Origin: Anaerolineales bacterium
GTDB lineage: Bacteria > Chloroflexota > Anaerolineae > Anaerolineales > UBA11858
DNA length: 43,678 nucleotides
Reading direction: 5' to 3'
Assembly (NCBI GenBank): GCA_016783125.1
Contig: JADHXE010000004.1
Coordinates: forward strand, 1-43,678
Under the pieces are notes generated by a model, which did no database searches, had not been told where the DNA came from, and saw nothing but the letters and a program-made list of their open reading frames with translations. The position numbers were made by a program, and so were the translations under genes. Positions 8,472 through 16,361 of the stretch are shown one piece after another; the first letter of the stretch is position 1; every line of letters starts with the position of its first letter.

Positions 8472-9878
8472 TCAGTATCCCTCGATCTCCGCGAAAGCCT
8501 CGCGCTCCAGATCGACCTGGAACATGGCGCGCCCCATTTCCCCGCGCAGACGGCGCACCTCGCGCAGCCCCATCGCTCCCAGGATTTCCAGAAGTTGATC
8601 GCGCCAGGTGGCGGTCAGGTTCTTCAAGCGTTGGACGCCCCAATCCAGAGGGATGTTTGCGGGCATGTTGAATTGGCTGGCTTCCCGGTCAGCGCAGTCG
8701 CCCTCGAATTGGGTTTGTAAGGCCGTCAGGAGGGGTGTATCCAGTGCCACAAGATCCAGGCCGGTGATGATCGCTTTGGGCACGTGCTCCGCGGCGATAA
8801 TGCCTCCGCTGCCGATCAAGGTGACCTCATCGCGCACACCCGCCTCGACAAAGGTCATATGCGCCTGGCGGATAAGATCCATCACAGGAGTACCGTCATT
8901 TCCGCGGCCGTGAAAATCTGCGATCAAGTGGAAGACGCGCACGCCGTTTTCGTAGAATTCGAGCAGGGTATCTGCTTCGGGATACTCCAGGCGCAGGGCG
9001 ATGATGGTGTCGGGGAATTGAGATTGGAGATTAGATATTAGAGATTGGATGTTGGGGGTTGGAGATTGGGCGTCGTCGATTTCGATCATTTTGGGTGTGA
9101 ACCCCAAGTTCTCGAGTTGGCTCTCTTCTCCCAGTTTTATAAATGGCACAACGCTTGTGACTTGGAACCTGCAACTTGCGACCGGTATAACTGCCAAAGT
9201 TTGTGTTTCCTCAGCCGCGCTCGCCAGGATTTCGTACAAGGTTTCAGATTCAGCTGATTTGGGTGGCGCGTCATAGATGAAGGGCACAGGGATCGATAGG
9301 GTGCGTGGTTGCGCGCTGGCTAATCCTCCATCTTCGTCGAAGACCAGATAACTGGGTTTTTCGCCGATGTCTACCACGGTGGAGATGAACTCCCGCCCGT
9401 GGATGCCATCGCGCGTTGGGCGCACAATTTCGGACATATCTGTCCACATACCATCCCAGCCTGCCCCGCCGAATTTACCGCGGTAGCCAGCCCCTTTAAC
9501 AGGGATACTGCCGGTTTCTGCTTCGTAAGCCACTGCGCCGACGTAGTTGGATGTGAAGTAGGAATCGCCCAAACGTTCACGATCAGGGTTGCGCAGAATT
9601 CGTACGGCTTCAGGGTGCTGCGTCGTGCAGCGCAGACAGCCCACGCAGTGCTGCGGCCGCGGGGCGAACCCGCCGATGGGACCGGAGAATGTTCCATACA
9701 TGCATGGCCGGCTGGTGACAGCTTTCATATCGCCGCGCTGATGGATGATCTCAGTGATCAACAGCTTGGCCAGTTGGAAGCGGTTCACATTGACTACGAA
9801 ACGGTTCGGCCACAGAACGAAATCCGGGGATGGTTTGGTATCGATATGGTAACGCTGGTAACTGTTATTTGTCGGCAT
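8472..9878 (-). CDS. second FMN-domain glutamate synthase-like protein with N-terminal CxxC cluster
   Basis: HCVGCLRCTTQHPEAVRI, GAGYRGKFGGAGWDGMWTDMSEIVRPTRDGIHGREFIST, LIGSGGIIAAEHVPKAIITGLDLVALDT; start MPTNNS preferred. Confidence 0.78.
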   Translation of the reverse strand: MPTNNSYQRYHIDTKPSPDFVLWPNRFVVNVNRFQLAKLLITEIIHQRGDMKAVTSRPCMYGTFSGPIGGFAPRPQHCVGCLRCTTQHPEAVRILRNPDRERLGDSYFTSNYVGAVAYEAETGSIPVKGAGYRGKFGGAGWDGMWTDMSEIVRPTRDGIHGREFISTVVDIGEKPSYLVFDEDGGLASAQPRTLSIPVPFIYDAPPKSAESETLYEILASAAEETQTLAVIPVASCRFQVTSVVPFIKLGEESQLENLGFTPKMIEIDDAQSPTPNIQSLISNLQSQFPDTIIALRLEYPEADTLLEFYENGVRVFHLIADFHGRGNDGTPVMDLIRQAHMTFVEAGVRDEVTLIGSGGIIAAEHVPKAIITGLDLVALDTPLLTALQTQFEGDCADREASQFNMPANIPLDWGVQRLKNLTATWRDQLLEILGAMGLREVRRLRGEMGRAMFQVDLEREAFAEIEGY

Positions 9879-10335
9879 AGTTTTCTTCCATTTGAGCGAT
9901 ATGGTCGCGCACATGGCTCTTGTAGGTGTCGAGCCAGTCGTCCATCGTCATGGAGCCGTTTTCAGGATGATAGACCTCATGGCTCCAAACTTCTTCCGGT
10001 AAGTTCTGGATCAGTTCGTAGCTGGCCAGTCGCAGCCAGCGGAATAACTCAAGAGATGTCTCCGTGCTTTGCTCAGCGTAGTTGAGTACTTTGGTCCATT
10101 GATTTTCATCGTATGCCATTATGGCCTCACCGGGTTCGGCAATAAATCGCCGGCAGCGAATATAACTGTTGGCTTCGTTGTCGGTGATGTGGATGATGAT
10201 TTCGTGGATTGTCCAACGGTCAGTCGCTGGGCGGTAGTGCCAGGATTTTATCGGGAAGCGTTTCAGCGCCGCATCGAGCAAATCAAAGGCCTGGCCGTAT
10301 GATTCGATTTTCTTCTGACGTTCTGCATTAGTCAT
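9865..10335 (-). CDS. DinB-family protein
   Basis: WSIHEI-type motif (RPATDRWTIHEIIIHITDNEANSYIR), C-terminal YKSHVRDHIAQMEE. Confidence 0.8.
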   Translation of the reverse strand: MTNAERQKKIESYGQAFDLLDAALKRFPIKSWHYRPATDRWTIHEIIIHITDNEANSYIRCRRFIAEPGEAIMAYDENQWTKVLNYAEQSTETSLELFRWLRLASYELIQNLPEEVWSHEVYHPENGSMTMDDWLDTYKSHVRDHIAQMEENYADK

Positions 10336-10806
10336 CCGACGACTCCTTGATAATCGTGACTTTATCGCCGATTTGGATATATCCGGGTTGCAGAATGCGT
10401 GTATTGAGGCGCGACCAGCCCGGATGTGCTTTTTGGGAAATGCGGCTGTAATCGCCGTCCTGAAAGCAGGGTTGGATATTAGTGCAGGGGGTTGTGTGAC
10501 TGGTAAGCTCGATGATCATCTCACCCCCCCCAGGCGAAATTGATCGCCGGGAGCGAGGGCTGGCCAATCTAAGCCTGTGATGGTGATATTCTCGCCCAGC
10601 GCGCCGGGGAAAATTGGATTTCCTTCAGCTTGCAGCACCAGGATGTGTTCAAAGGAATAGATGCATAAGGCCCTCTCGGAACCCCCATGATGTTTGGTGT
10701 CACTCTGGCGGTCGCCTTCAATGCGAAGCAGCGTGACCATCGCCTCGGTTATGGGATGCTTTGGAACACCCCCGTTGGATATATTGATTTGGGAAATATG
10801 CGCCAT
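10328..10806 (-). pseudogene. MOSC-domain protein with a frameshift at a G8 tract
   Basis: ORF 10516-10806 (GGVPKHPI..GDRQSDTKHHGGSERALCIYS..GNPIFPGALGENITI) continues in another frame as ELTSHTTPCTNIQPCFQDGDYSRISQKAHPGWSR; the frames meet at C8 (10524-10531). Confidence 0.8.
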
Positions 10807-10826
10807 AACGCTTCCTTCCGAAGTCT

Positions 10827-10856
10827 TAAAATAATAAGGCACGCCAGGGCGTGCCT
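10827..10856 (-). terminator. Rho-independent terminator/attenuator just upstream of the MOSC start
   Basis: Minus strand AGGCACGCC-CT-GGCGTGCCT followed by TATTATTTT; MOSC ATG (10806) lies ~20 nt further on. Confidence 0.8.
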
Positions 10857-11174
10857 ATTCGTTCAATGTTTGGCTATGGCAAGCCCCTTCCATATGTACA
10901 AGTAATGCATGCACTACCTGTGCCACCGTTGGGGCCTTGTATCATCTGTTACCGGATGGTTTTCGGCCGCCAACTTGCTTGGAAGGGAGAAGCGAAGCCC
11001 ATGGCGGGACTTCAGAGGCATCCGCTGATCATTTCGATTTTCCCCCAGCATCCGTCAGGACGCCGGGGTTAGCGCTCCCTTCGCAGGGAGGAACCTCCAC
11101 CTCGTTGCCCCGATACTTTGGGGCTCAGCCGCTAGCTCTCCAATATTCAATTGTGTTACTACGCCGCTACAACC
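10830..11174 (-). ncRNA. candidate structured RNA or long 5' leader (class not recognised)
   Basis: Promoter, multiple hairpins including G-U pairs valid only in the minus-strand transcript, and a terminator; no convincing ORF. Confidence 0.5.
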
Positions 11175-11181
11175 AGGCGCA

Positions 11182-11210
11182 ATGCTAACAAAGGAGAGTT
11201 CTGTTGTCAA
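11182..11210 (-). promoter_or_regulatory. sigma70-like promoter for the structured RNA/leader
   Basis: Minus strand TTGACA (11210-11205), 17-nt spacer, TAGCAT (11187-11182). Confidence 0.6.
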
Positions 11211-11283
11211 GAAGATTATCCCACGCGCACCGTATAATTATTCAATTCATCGCGCTGCCTTTTACCGCAAACAAAGCATTTGT

Positions 11284-11543
11284 ACACGGATGAAACGGAT
11301 TCAGACGGATTTTTTTGTTTTTATCTGTAGTGGTCAGGATGATGTTGAACGCTTTGCTGTGTCATTCTGAGGAGTGTAGCGACGAAGAATCCCTGATGAG
11401 CGCGTTAATTTTTGTCTATGCGGGTTCGAATTCATTGCGCGCCGTAGGGATTCTTCGCTACGCTCAGAATGACAGGACTGTTCAAGATCATGTTGACCAT
11501 TACAGATTTTTTCTTTATCCGTGGAATCCGTGTTCATCCGTGT
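11284..11543. repeat. Inverted-repeat element (ACACGGAT..ATCCGTGT family) containing a nested second element
   Basis: ACACGGATGAAACGGATTCAGACGGATTTTTT (left) versus ATCCGTGGAATCCGTGTTCATCCGTGT (right), with an inner arm pair TGTAGTGGTCAGGATGATGTTGAAC / GTTCAAGATCATGTTGACCATTACA. Confidence 0.7.
11361..11473. repeat. Nested inverted-repeat element GTCATTCTGAG..CTCAGAATGAC
   Basis: GTCATTCTGAGGAGTGTAGCGACGAAGAATCCC (left) versus GGGATTCTTCGCTACGCTCAGAATGAC (right). Confidence 0.75.
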
Positions 11544-11560
11544 CCCATACTGCGGTCATC

Positions 11561-12490
11561 TTACTGCGGCAGCACACCCTTGGCCAGGGCCTCCAAACCA
11601 TCCACGTCATCCAGATCAAGCCATTGCAGCATGACGCGCTGTAAGCCAGCCTCAGCTAGCTCGCCAAGCTGTTCGACGATTTCGTTTGCCGTGCCGACCA
11701 TCAGACCGCGCCCATGCAGTTCTTTGGGGGAGAGCTTGCCTTTGGTGCGCGCCTTGACCTTCTTTTTGACTTCGGCATTATTCACGCCGAATTCGCAGCC
11801 CGTCATCATCGAGCGGCGCACTTCAGAGGGTTGGCGGCCACCCTCGGCTAACAGCTCGTCCAATTGGGCGTTGAGTTCATTGAACTTCTCAACAGGGAGA
11901 TAGATCGAATTCCACTCCGAGGCATAGCGGGTCACTAAGGGCAGAGTCCGCTTGGGGCCGTTGCCGCCGATCAAGATAGGCGGGCCGCCGGGTCGTTGTG
12001 GGCGCGGCAGCAAAATACCTTCCTGGATGCTGTAATACTCTCCAGCGAAATCTGATGGCGTGTCACTGCCCAGTAAGCGGATGATGATCTCCAACCCCTC
12101 TTCGAAGCGGGCGAATCGTCCGGGCACATCGAGCAAGTCCCAACCATAGTTAGTATGCTCTCGTTCTTGCCATCCCGCCCCAAGGCCCAGGATCAGCCGT
12201 CCCCCAGAAAGATCGTCCACCGCGGCGGCCATGCGCGCCGTCATGGCGGGATCACGAAAAGAGAGCGGCGTGACCATGGGGCCAAATTCGATCCGCTCGG
12301 TGTGACTGGCTAACCAGGTCAGGGATGTCCACAGTTCCAGCGACTCTTTATCCGGCGGGCTGGCATTGGTGTAGTGGTCGGAGCGATACAGACCCGCGAA
12401 ACCTAAATCATCGACCGCTTTTGCCAGACGCTGCCAGCGCGGCCAGGTCAGGCCGTTTTGTCCTTCGATCATAATGGCGACTTCAATCAT
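11561..12490 (-). CDS. LLM-class flavin-dependent oxidoreductase (luciferase-like)
   Basis: GFAGLYRSDHY, RIEFGPMVTPLSFRDPAMTARMAAAVDDLSGGRLILGLGAGW, RPGGPPILIGGNGPKRTL; start MIEVAIM preferred. Confidence 0.92.
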   Translation of the reverse strand: MIEVAIMIEGQNGLTWPRWQRLAKAVDDLGFAGLYRSDHYTNASPPDKESLELWTSLTWLASHTERIEFGPMVTPLSFRDPAMTARMAAAVDDLSGGRLILGLGAGWQEREHTNYGWDLLDVPGRFARFEEGLEIIIRLLGSDTPSDFAGEYYSIQEGILLPRPQRPGGPPILIGGNGPKRTLPLVTRYASEWNSIYLPVEKFNELNAQLDELLAEGGRQPSEVRRSMMTGCEFGVNNAEVKKKVKARTKGKLSPKELHGRGLMVGTANEIVEQLGELAEAGLQRVMLQWLDLDDVDGLEALAKGVLPQ

Positions 12491-12523
12491 GGTTTTATCC
12501 TTTGAATGAAATTGGATTAGGAA

Positions 12524-12559
12524 GCTCCCTGCGTACACCATTTTTTCGGATAACCCGTT
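12524..12559. repeat. Degenerate half-copy of the GGGTGTGCGCAGG palindrome family
   Basis: gaagctccctgcgtacaccattttttcggataaccc resembles the right arm of the copies at 16291 and 23125. Confidence 0.5.
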
Positions 12560-12581
12560 CTATGTCTGAGCAGTTACTATT

Positions 12582-13163
12582 TTACTGTCTTACCAAGCTC
12601 TCTAACAGGTGTTGTAGCTCTGGTAATGATATCTTTTCTTTAGCGCAAAAAAACTCATCCAGGCCGCCCCAACCCTGGTGCTCGTAAACGCTGGCTTGCA
12701 GCACCATCTCTAATTTATCGACCTGTTGGATGAACTGCGCTTCTGGGGATTTACCGGATTCAAATTCTTCCCAAAGCTGGATATATTGCGCCCCTTGGGG
12801 TAATTTGCCGAAAACATGTTGTGCGGACTCCCTTTCGAGTTGATTCTTTTCCTCGGGCGGGATATTGTCTCCGGGCGTGAAATCCCCGGCATAGATCTCG
12901 CCAAAGTCATGGATCAAGGCCATGCGCAGCACCTTGAGATGGTCTAAATCGGGGAAGTAGGTTTCGGCGAGCAGGAAAGCCAAAACCGCCACCCCGAAGC
13001 TGTGTTCAGCGACGCTCTCGCAGCGCTCAGTTGGAATGCCGCGCCTCAGCCATCCCTGACGATAGAGCTGCTTCAAGTGGCTGATCTCGAAATATGCCGC
13101 GATGATCGGGAGAGTGTCTGCTTTGTCCAGGAGTGAGATGGGATTGGGAGCTTTGGTCTGCAT
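12582..13163 (-). CDS. HD-domain hydrolase (YfbR-like 5'-nucleotidase family)
   Basis: RCESVAEHSFGVAVLAFLLAE, RMALIHDFGEIYAGD, LERESAQHVFGKLP. Confidence 0.88.
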   Translation of the reverse strand: MQTKAPNPISLLDKADTLPIIAAYFEISHLKQLYRQGWLRRGIPTERCESVAEHSFGVAVLAFLLAETYFPDLDHLKVLRMALIHDFGEIYAGDFTPGDNIPPEEKNQLERESAQHVFGKLPQGAQYIQLWEEFESGKSPEAQFIQQVDKLEMVLQASVYEHQGWGGLDEFFCAKEKISLPELQHLLESLVRQ

Positions 13164-13246
13164 CGATAAGTTATTCCTTAGTTCCTGCTTTCCTCATTGA
13201 TACATTCAAGCTCATTATAAGCCATAGCTCGTGATAGAATCTCAAT

Positions 13247-14089
13247 ATGAGCTACGAGACATTGATTTCCCCCGCTGACCTCCTCCCGCATATGGATGAC
13301 CCTGATTGGGTGATCGTCGATTGCCGCTTTTGGCTGGACGATACCGAAAAGGGTCGCCGCGATTATCATGATTCCCACATCCCTGGCGCGGTCTATGCCC
13401 ATGTGGATGAGGATCTCTCTGGGCCTGTGGTGCCCGGCGTGACCGGACGCCACCCTCTGCCCTCCGTGGACGGCTTCGCAGCTAAACTCGGTTCCTGGGG
13501 AGTCTCCTCAGGTGTGCAGGTTGTCGCCTACGACGACCGCGGTGGCGCCATCGCCGCGCGTCTGTGGTGGATGCTGAAATGGGTCGGGCACGACAACGTG
13601 GCAGTGCTGGATGGCGGTTGGCCGCGCTGGCAGCGCGAAGGTCATCCCGCCAACGCAGATGGCCCCTCGCCAACCCCCCGCCAGTTCGAGCCAACCCCCC
13701 GCCATGAGTTGGTGGCTTCAGCCGGAGATATTCTGAAATACTTTGGCGACCCGGCCTATAAACTGATCGACTCGCGCGCGCCTGAACGCTACCGCGGAGA
13801 TGAAGAACTCATCGACCCGGTGGCTGGTCATATCCCCGGAGCAATCTCGTACCATTTTGAGAGAAACCTGGATGTCGAAGGTAATTTCGCTCTGAAGGAA
13901 TTCCTCGAAGGCAGGTTCCATGTCATTTTAGGGGACACCCTGCCTGAAAGGGCGATCTTCTATTGTGGATCGGGTGTCACTGCTGCTCACAACGTCCTGG
14001 CAGTAGCGCATACAGGTTTGGGCATGCCGCGCCTGTACGCTGGTTCCTGGAGCCACTGGATCACCGACCCCGAGCGGCCAATTGTATAA
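13247..14089 (+). CDS. sulfurtransferase (tandem rhodanese, mercaptopyruvate/thiosulfate type)
   Basis: Two rhodanese domains; active-site loop CGSGVTA; HIPGAVYAHVDEDLSG and HIPGAISYHFERNLD. Confidence 0.95.
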   Translation: MSYETLISPADLLPHMDDPDWVIVDCRFWLDDTEKGRRDYHDSHIPGAVYAHVDEDLSGPVVPGVTGRHPLPSVDGFAAKLGSWGVSSGVQVVAYDDRGGAIAARLWWMLKWVGHDNVAVLDGGWPRWQREGHPANADGPSPTPRQFEPTPRHELVASAGDILKYFGDPAYKLIDSRAPERYRGDEELIDPVAGHIPGAISYHFERNLDVEGNFALKEFLEGRFHVILGDTLPERAIFYCGSGVTAAHNVLAVAHTGLGMPRLYAGSWSHWITDPERPIV

Positions 14090-14103
14090 GGATAAACCAT
14101 GAA

Positions 14104-14165
14104 GTGCACGAAGGGACACAAAGAGATTAGAGAAAAAATAAATGCTCTTTGTGCTCTTCGTGGTA
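14104..14165. repeat. Short inverted-repeat element of the GCACAAAG/CTTTGTGC type
   Basis: gcacgaagggacacaaagag .. ctctttgtgctcttcgtgg between two + genes. Confidence 0.6.
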
Positions 14166-14170
14166 AAAAA

Positions 14171-14950
14171 ATGAAACTTCAGATTTCATTAGCCCAGATG
14201 GCCTTTGAGTTTGGTGAGGTGGAAGCCAACTTCGACCGCGCCGCTGATTGGATTGCCAAAGCTGCATGTCACGGCTCTGATCTGGTGTTGCTGCCCGAGT
14301 TGTGGGCCAGCGGTTATGATCTGTCGAATTGGCCGCGTTATGCCGCACCGTTGAATGATGGCTTATTCCCTCGAGTAGCTGATCTGGCCCATCAGCACGA
14401 AATCGCGGTGGGCTGTTCGCTTCTCGAAGAAGGCGACGGCAAAGCCTACAACACCTTCGTACTCTACGGGCCGGATGGGTCGCGTTGGGGGGCATACCGC
14501 AAGATCCACCGCTTTCGTTTACTTGAAGAAGAGAAATGGCTCGGCGCTGGGGATGAATTGGGTTTGATCGAAACACCTTGGGGTCCGACGGGATTAGCGA
14601 TTTGTTACGATCTGCGTTTTCCAGAGATGTTCGTTCCCTACGCCAAGAGCGGAGCCAGGCTGGTGTTGATCGCGGCCGAGTGGCCAGAGCGCCGCATCGC
14701 CCACTGGACGAAGTTACTCATGGCCCGCGCCATCGAAAACCAGACCTTTATCGCCGCGGTCAACAAGGTTGGGGAGAGCCTGGATGTCAAGCTGGGTGGT
14801 CGCAGCATGGTGGTCGATCCGTGGGGCATCCCGTTGGTCGAGGGGGATGACAGTGAAGCGTTACTGACTGCCGAGATCGATTTGCGCGCAGCCGACAAAG
14901 CCCGCCGCTTTATCCCCGTATTCAAGGACCGCCGCCCTGATTTGTATTAG
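14171..14950 (+). CDS. carbon-nitrogen hydrolase (nitrilase superfamily)
   Basis: E-K-C triad contexts: LLPELWASGYD, YRKIHRF, GLAICYDLRFPEMF; start MKLQISLAQ preferred over the upstream ATG in the repeat. Confidence 0.93.
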   Translation: MKLQISLAQMAFEFGEVEANFDRAADWIAKAACHGSDLVLLPELWASGYDLSNWPRYAAPLNDGLFPRVADLAHQHEIAVGCSLLEEGDGKAYNTFVLYGPDGSRWGAYRKIHRFRLLEEEKWLGAGDELGLIETPWGPTGLAICYDLRFPEMFVPYAKSGARLVLIAAEWPERRIAHWTKLLMARAIENQTFIAAVNKVGESLDVKLGGRSMVVDPWGIPLVEGDDSEALLTAEIDLRAADKARRFIPVFKDRRPDLY

Positions 14951-15020
14951 GCGCTTACTGCATCAATATCGACAACTTTTTTTCGATCTTTGCGCTCCGG
15001 ACTACTTGAACGAATATTTA

Positions 15021-15115
15021 CCACCACGGCACAAAGTCACTAAGAAAATAGCGTAAAAGAACTTTGTGTCTTTGTGGTGAATACTTTTGATCATCCTTAG
15101 TGTTCTTAGTGGTTA
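15021..15115. repeat. Inverted-repeat element CCACCACGGCACAAAGTCACTAAG .. CTTTGTGTCTTTGTGGTG
   Basis: Complementary arms read directly, plus a further cttagtgttcttagtggtt segment. Confidence 0.6.
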
Positions 15116-15138
15116 TACTGAACACGGTTAGAAATAAA

Positions 15139-15209
15139 AATAGTGCACGGATTTTTCCCTTTATTATTTCGCTTTATCCGTAAAATCCGTGTGAATCCGT
15201 GTACAAAAC
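15139..15209. repeat. Second copy of the ACACGGAT/ATCCGTGT family
   Basis: gtgcacggatttttcc .. ttatccgtaaaatccgtgtgaatccgtgtac, similar to the right arm at 11516-11543. Confidence 0.6.
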
Positions 15210-15241
15210 ATGTTACTCTATGCCCGTTGCGAGTTATAGAT

Positions 15242-16273
15242 ATGATCCAAATAGATGGCTCTAAAGGTGAGGGTGGGGGGCAGGTTTTGCGCAGTTCGTT
15301 GACCTTGTCGGTGATGACGGGGCAGGCGATGCGAATCTTCAATATCCGCGCCAGGCGCAAGAAACCCGGGTTGCGAGCGCAGCATCTCAAAGCCGTGCAG
15401 GCAGCCGCGGCGATCAGCAGCGCCTCGGTGGAGGGGGCAAGGATGGGGTCCACTGGGTTGGTTTTCCAGCCCAACGAGCTAACCGCGGGCAAATTTCACT
15501 TTGACATCGGCACAGCTGGCTCGACCTCCCTGGTGCTGCAAACAATTTTCCTGCCCCTGACCCAGGCTGAGCGAGCCTCTACGGTGACGATAACCGGTGG
15601 CACCCACGTATCTTGGAGTCCTTGCTTTCATTACTTGGATTTGCTCTGGTTGCCTTATTTGCGACAGATGGGCATCGAGGCGGAATTGATTATGGATCAG
15701 GCTGGTTTCTACCCTCAAGGTGGGGGGCGCATCCGGGCCAATATCCAACCCTCCAAGTCGTTGAAGGCTTTGACACTCACTGAACGAGGCAATCTGCGCC
15801 AAATCCGGGGCATCTCGGCGACCGCTAATTTGCCCGGCGATATCGCCAAACGTCAGCGCCAACGGGTTGTCAGCCGCCTGGGGAGCAAGTATCCGCTCAA
15901 CGACATCCGCATTGTACAGTTCCCGGCGCGTTTCAAGGGAACGCTGATGTTACTGCTGGCCGAGTTCGAGCACAGTCGATGCTGCTATTTTGCACTCGGC
16001 GCGCCCGGCAAGCGCGCCGAGGTGGTCGCGGACGAAGTCACCGATGCCGTTGAAGAATTTATGGCCCGCGACGGCGCTATCGATCAATATCTGGCCGATC
16101 AGCTCTTGCTGCCCCTGGCTTTTGCAGATGGGCAATCAACATTGCGTACATCCAAAGTGACGCAGCATTTACTGACCAATGCCGAAGTCATCCGGGCTTT
16201 TCTACCAGTTGAGATAAAGATCGATGGCCAGCCTGGTGAGCCTGGGATGATTGAAGTTCTTCCAAAGAGCTAG
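15242..16273 (+). CDS. rtcA: RNA 3'-terminal phosphate cyclase
   Basis: IDGSKGEGGGQVLRSSLTLS; HLKAVQAAAAI; GFYPQGGGRI; LADQLLLPLAFADG. Confidence 0.94.
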   Translation: MIQIDGSKGEGGGQVLRSSLTLSVMTGQAMRIFNIRARRKKPGLRAQHLKAVQAAAAISSASVEGARMGSTGLVFQPNELTAGKFHFDIGTAGSTSLVLQTIFLPLTQAERASTVTITGGTHVSWSPCFHYLDLLWLPYLRQMGIEAELIMDQAGFYPQGGGRIRANIQPSKSLKALTLTERGNLRQIRGISATANLPGDIAKRQRQRVVSRLGSKYPLNDIRIVQFPARFKGTLMLLLAEFEHSRCCYFALGAPGKRAEVVADEVTDAVEEFMARDGAIDQYLADQLLLPLAFADGQSTLRTSKVTQHLLTNAEVIRAFLPVEIKIDGQPGEPGMIEVLPKS

Positions 16274-16290
16274 CCACAGATAGGGAAGCT

Positions 16291-16344
16291 CCCAAAAAAA
16301 GGGTGTGCGCAGGGGGCACCCCCTGCGCACACCCTTTTTTTGGG
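16291..16344. repeat. 26-bp perfect palindrome, GGGTGTGCGCAGG family (possible bidirectional terminator)
   Basis: CCCAAAAAAAGGGTGTGCGCAGGGGG (16291-16316), 2-nt centre, exact reverse complement 16319-16344. Confidence 0.85.
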
Positions 16345-16361
16345 TAAATCCATTTTGTTTT

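Noticed and set aside
9399-10085. 228-aa + ORF
   Set aside because: Antisense to the second FMN protein and DinB gene, no domain recognised.
10830-11174. T-box-like GGTGGCAC and GAGAGC..GGCTGAG strings in the structured RNA
   Set aside because: The T-box bulge TGGNACC is not fully matched and the terminator stem does not overlap it, so I do not call a T-box.
10851-11188. Overlapping small + ORFs (73 and 83 aa)
   Set aside because: They lie across the structured minus-strand RNA candidate, lack RBS, and have no protein-like motif.
14578-14925. + and - ORFs overlapping the nitrilase gene
   Set aside because: Out-of-frame shadows of a conserved CDS.
16305-16361. Upstream start of the Mut7-C ORF
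   Set aside because: The extra N-terminus is translated palindrome repeat (PLRTPFF); ATG 16362 begins the conserved domain.
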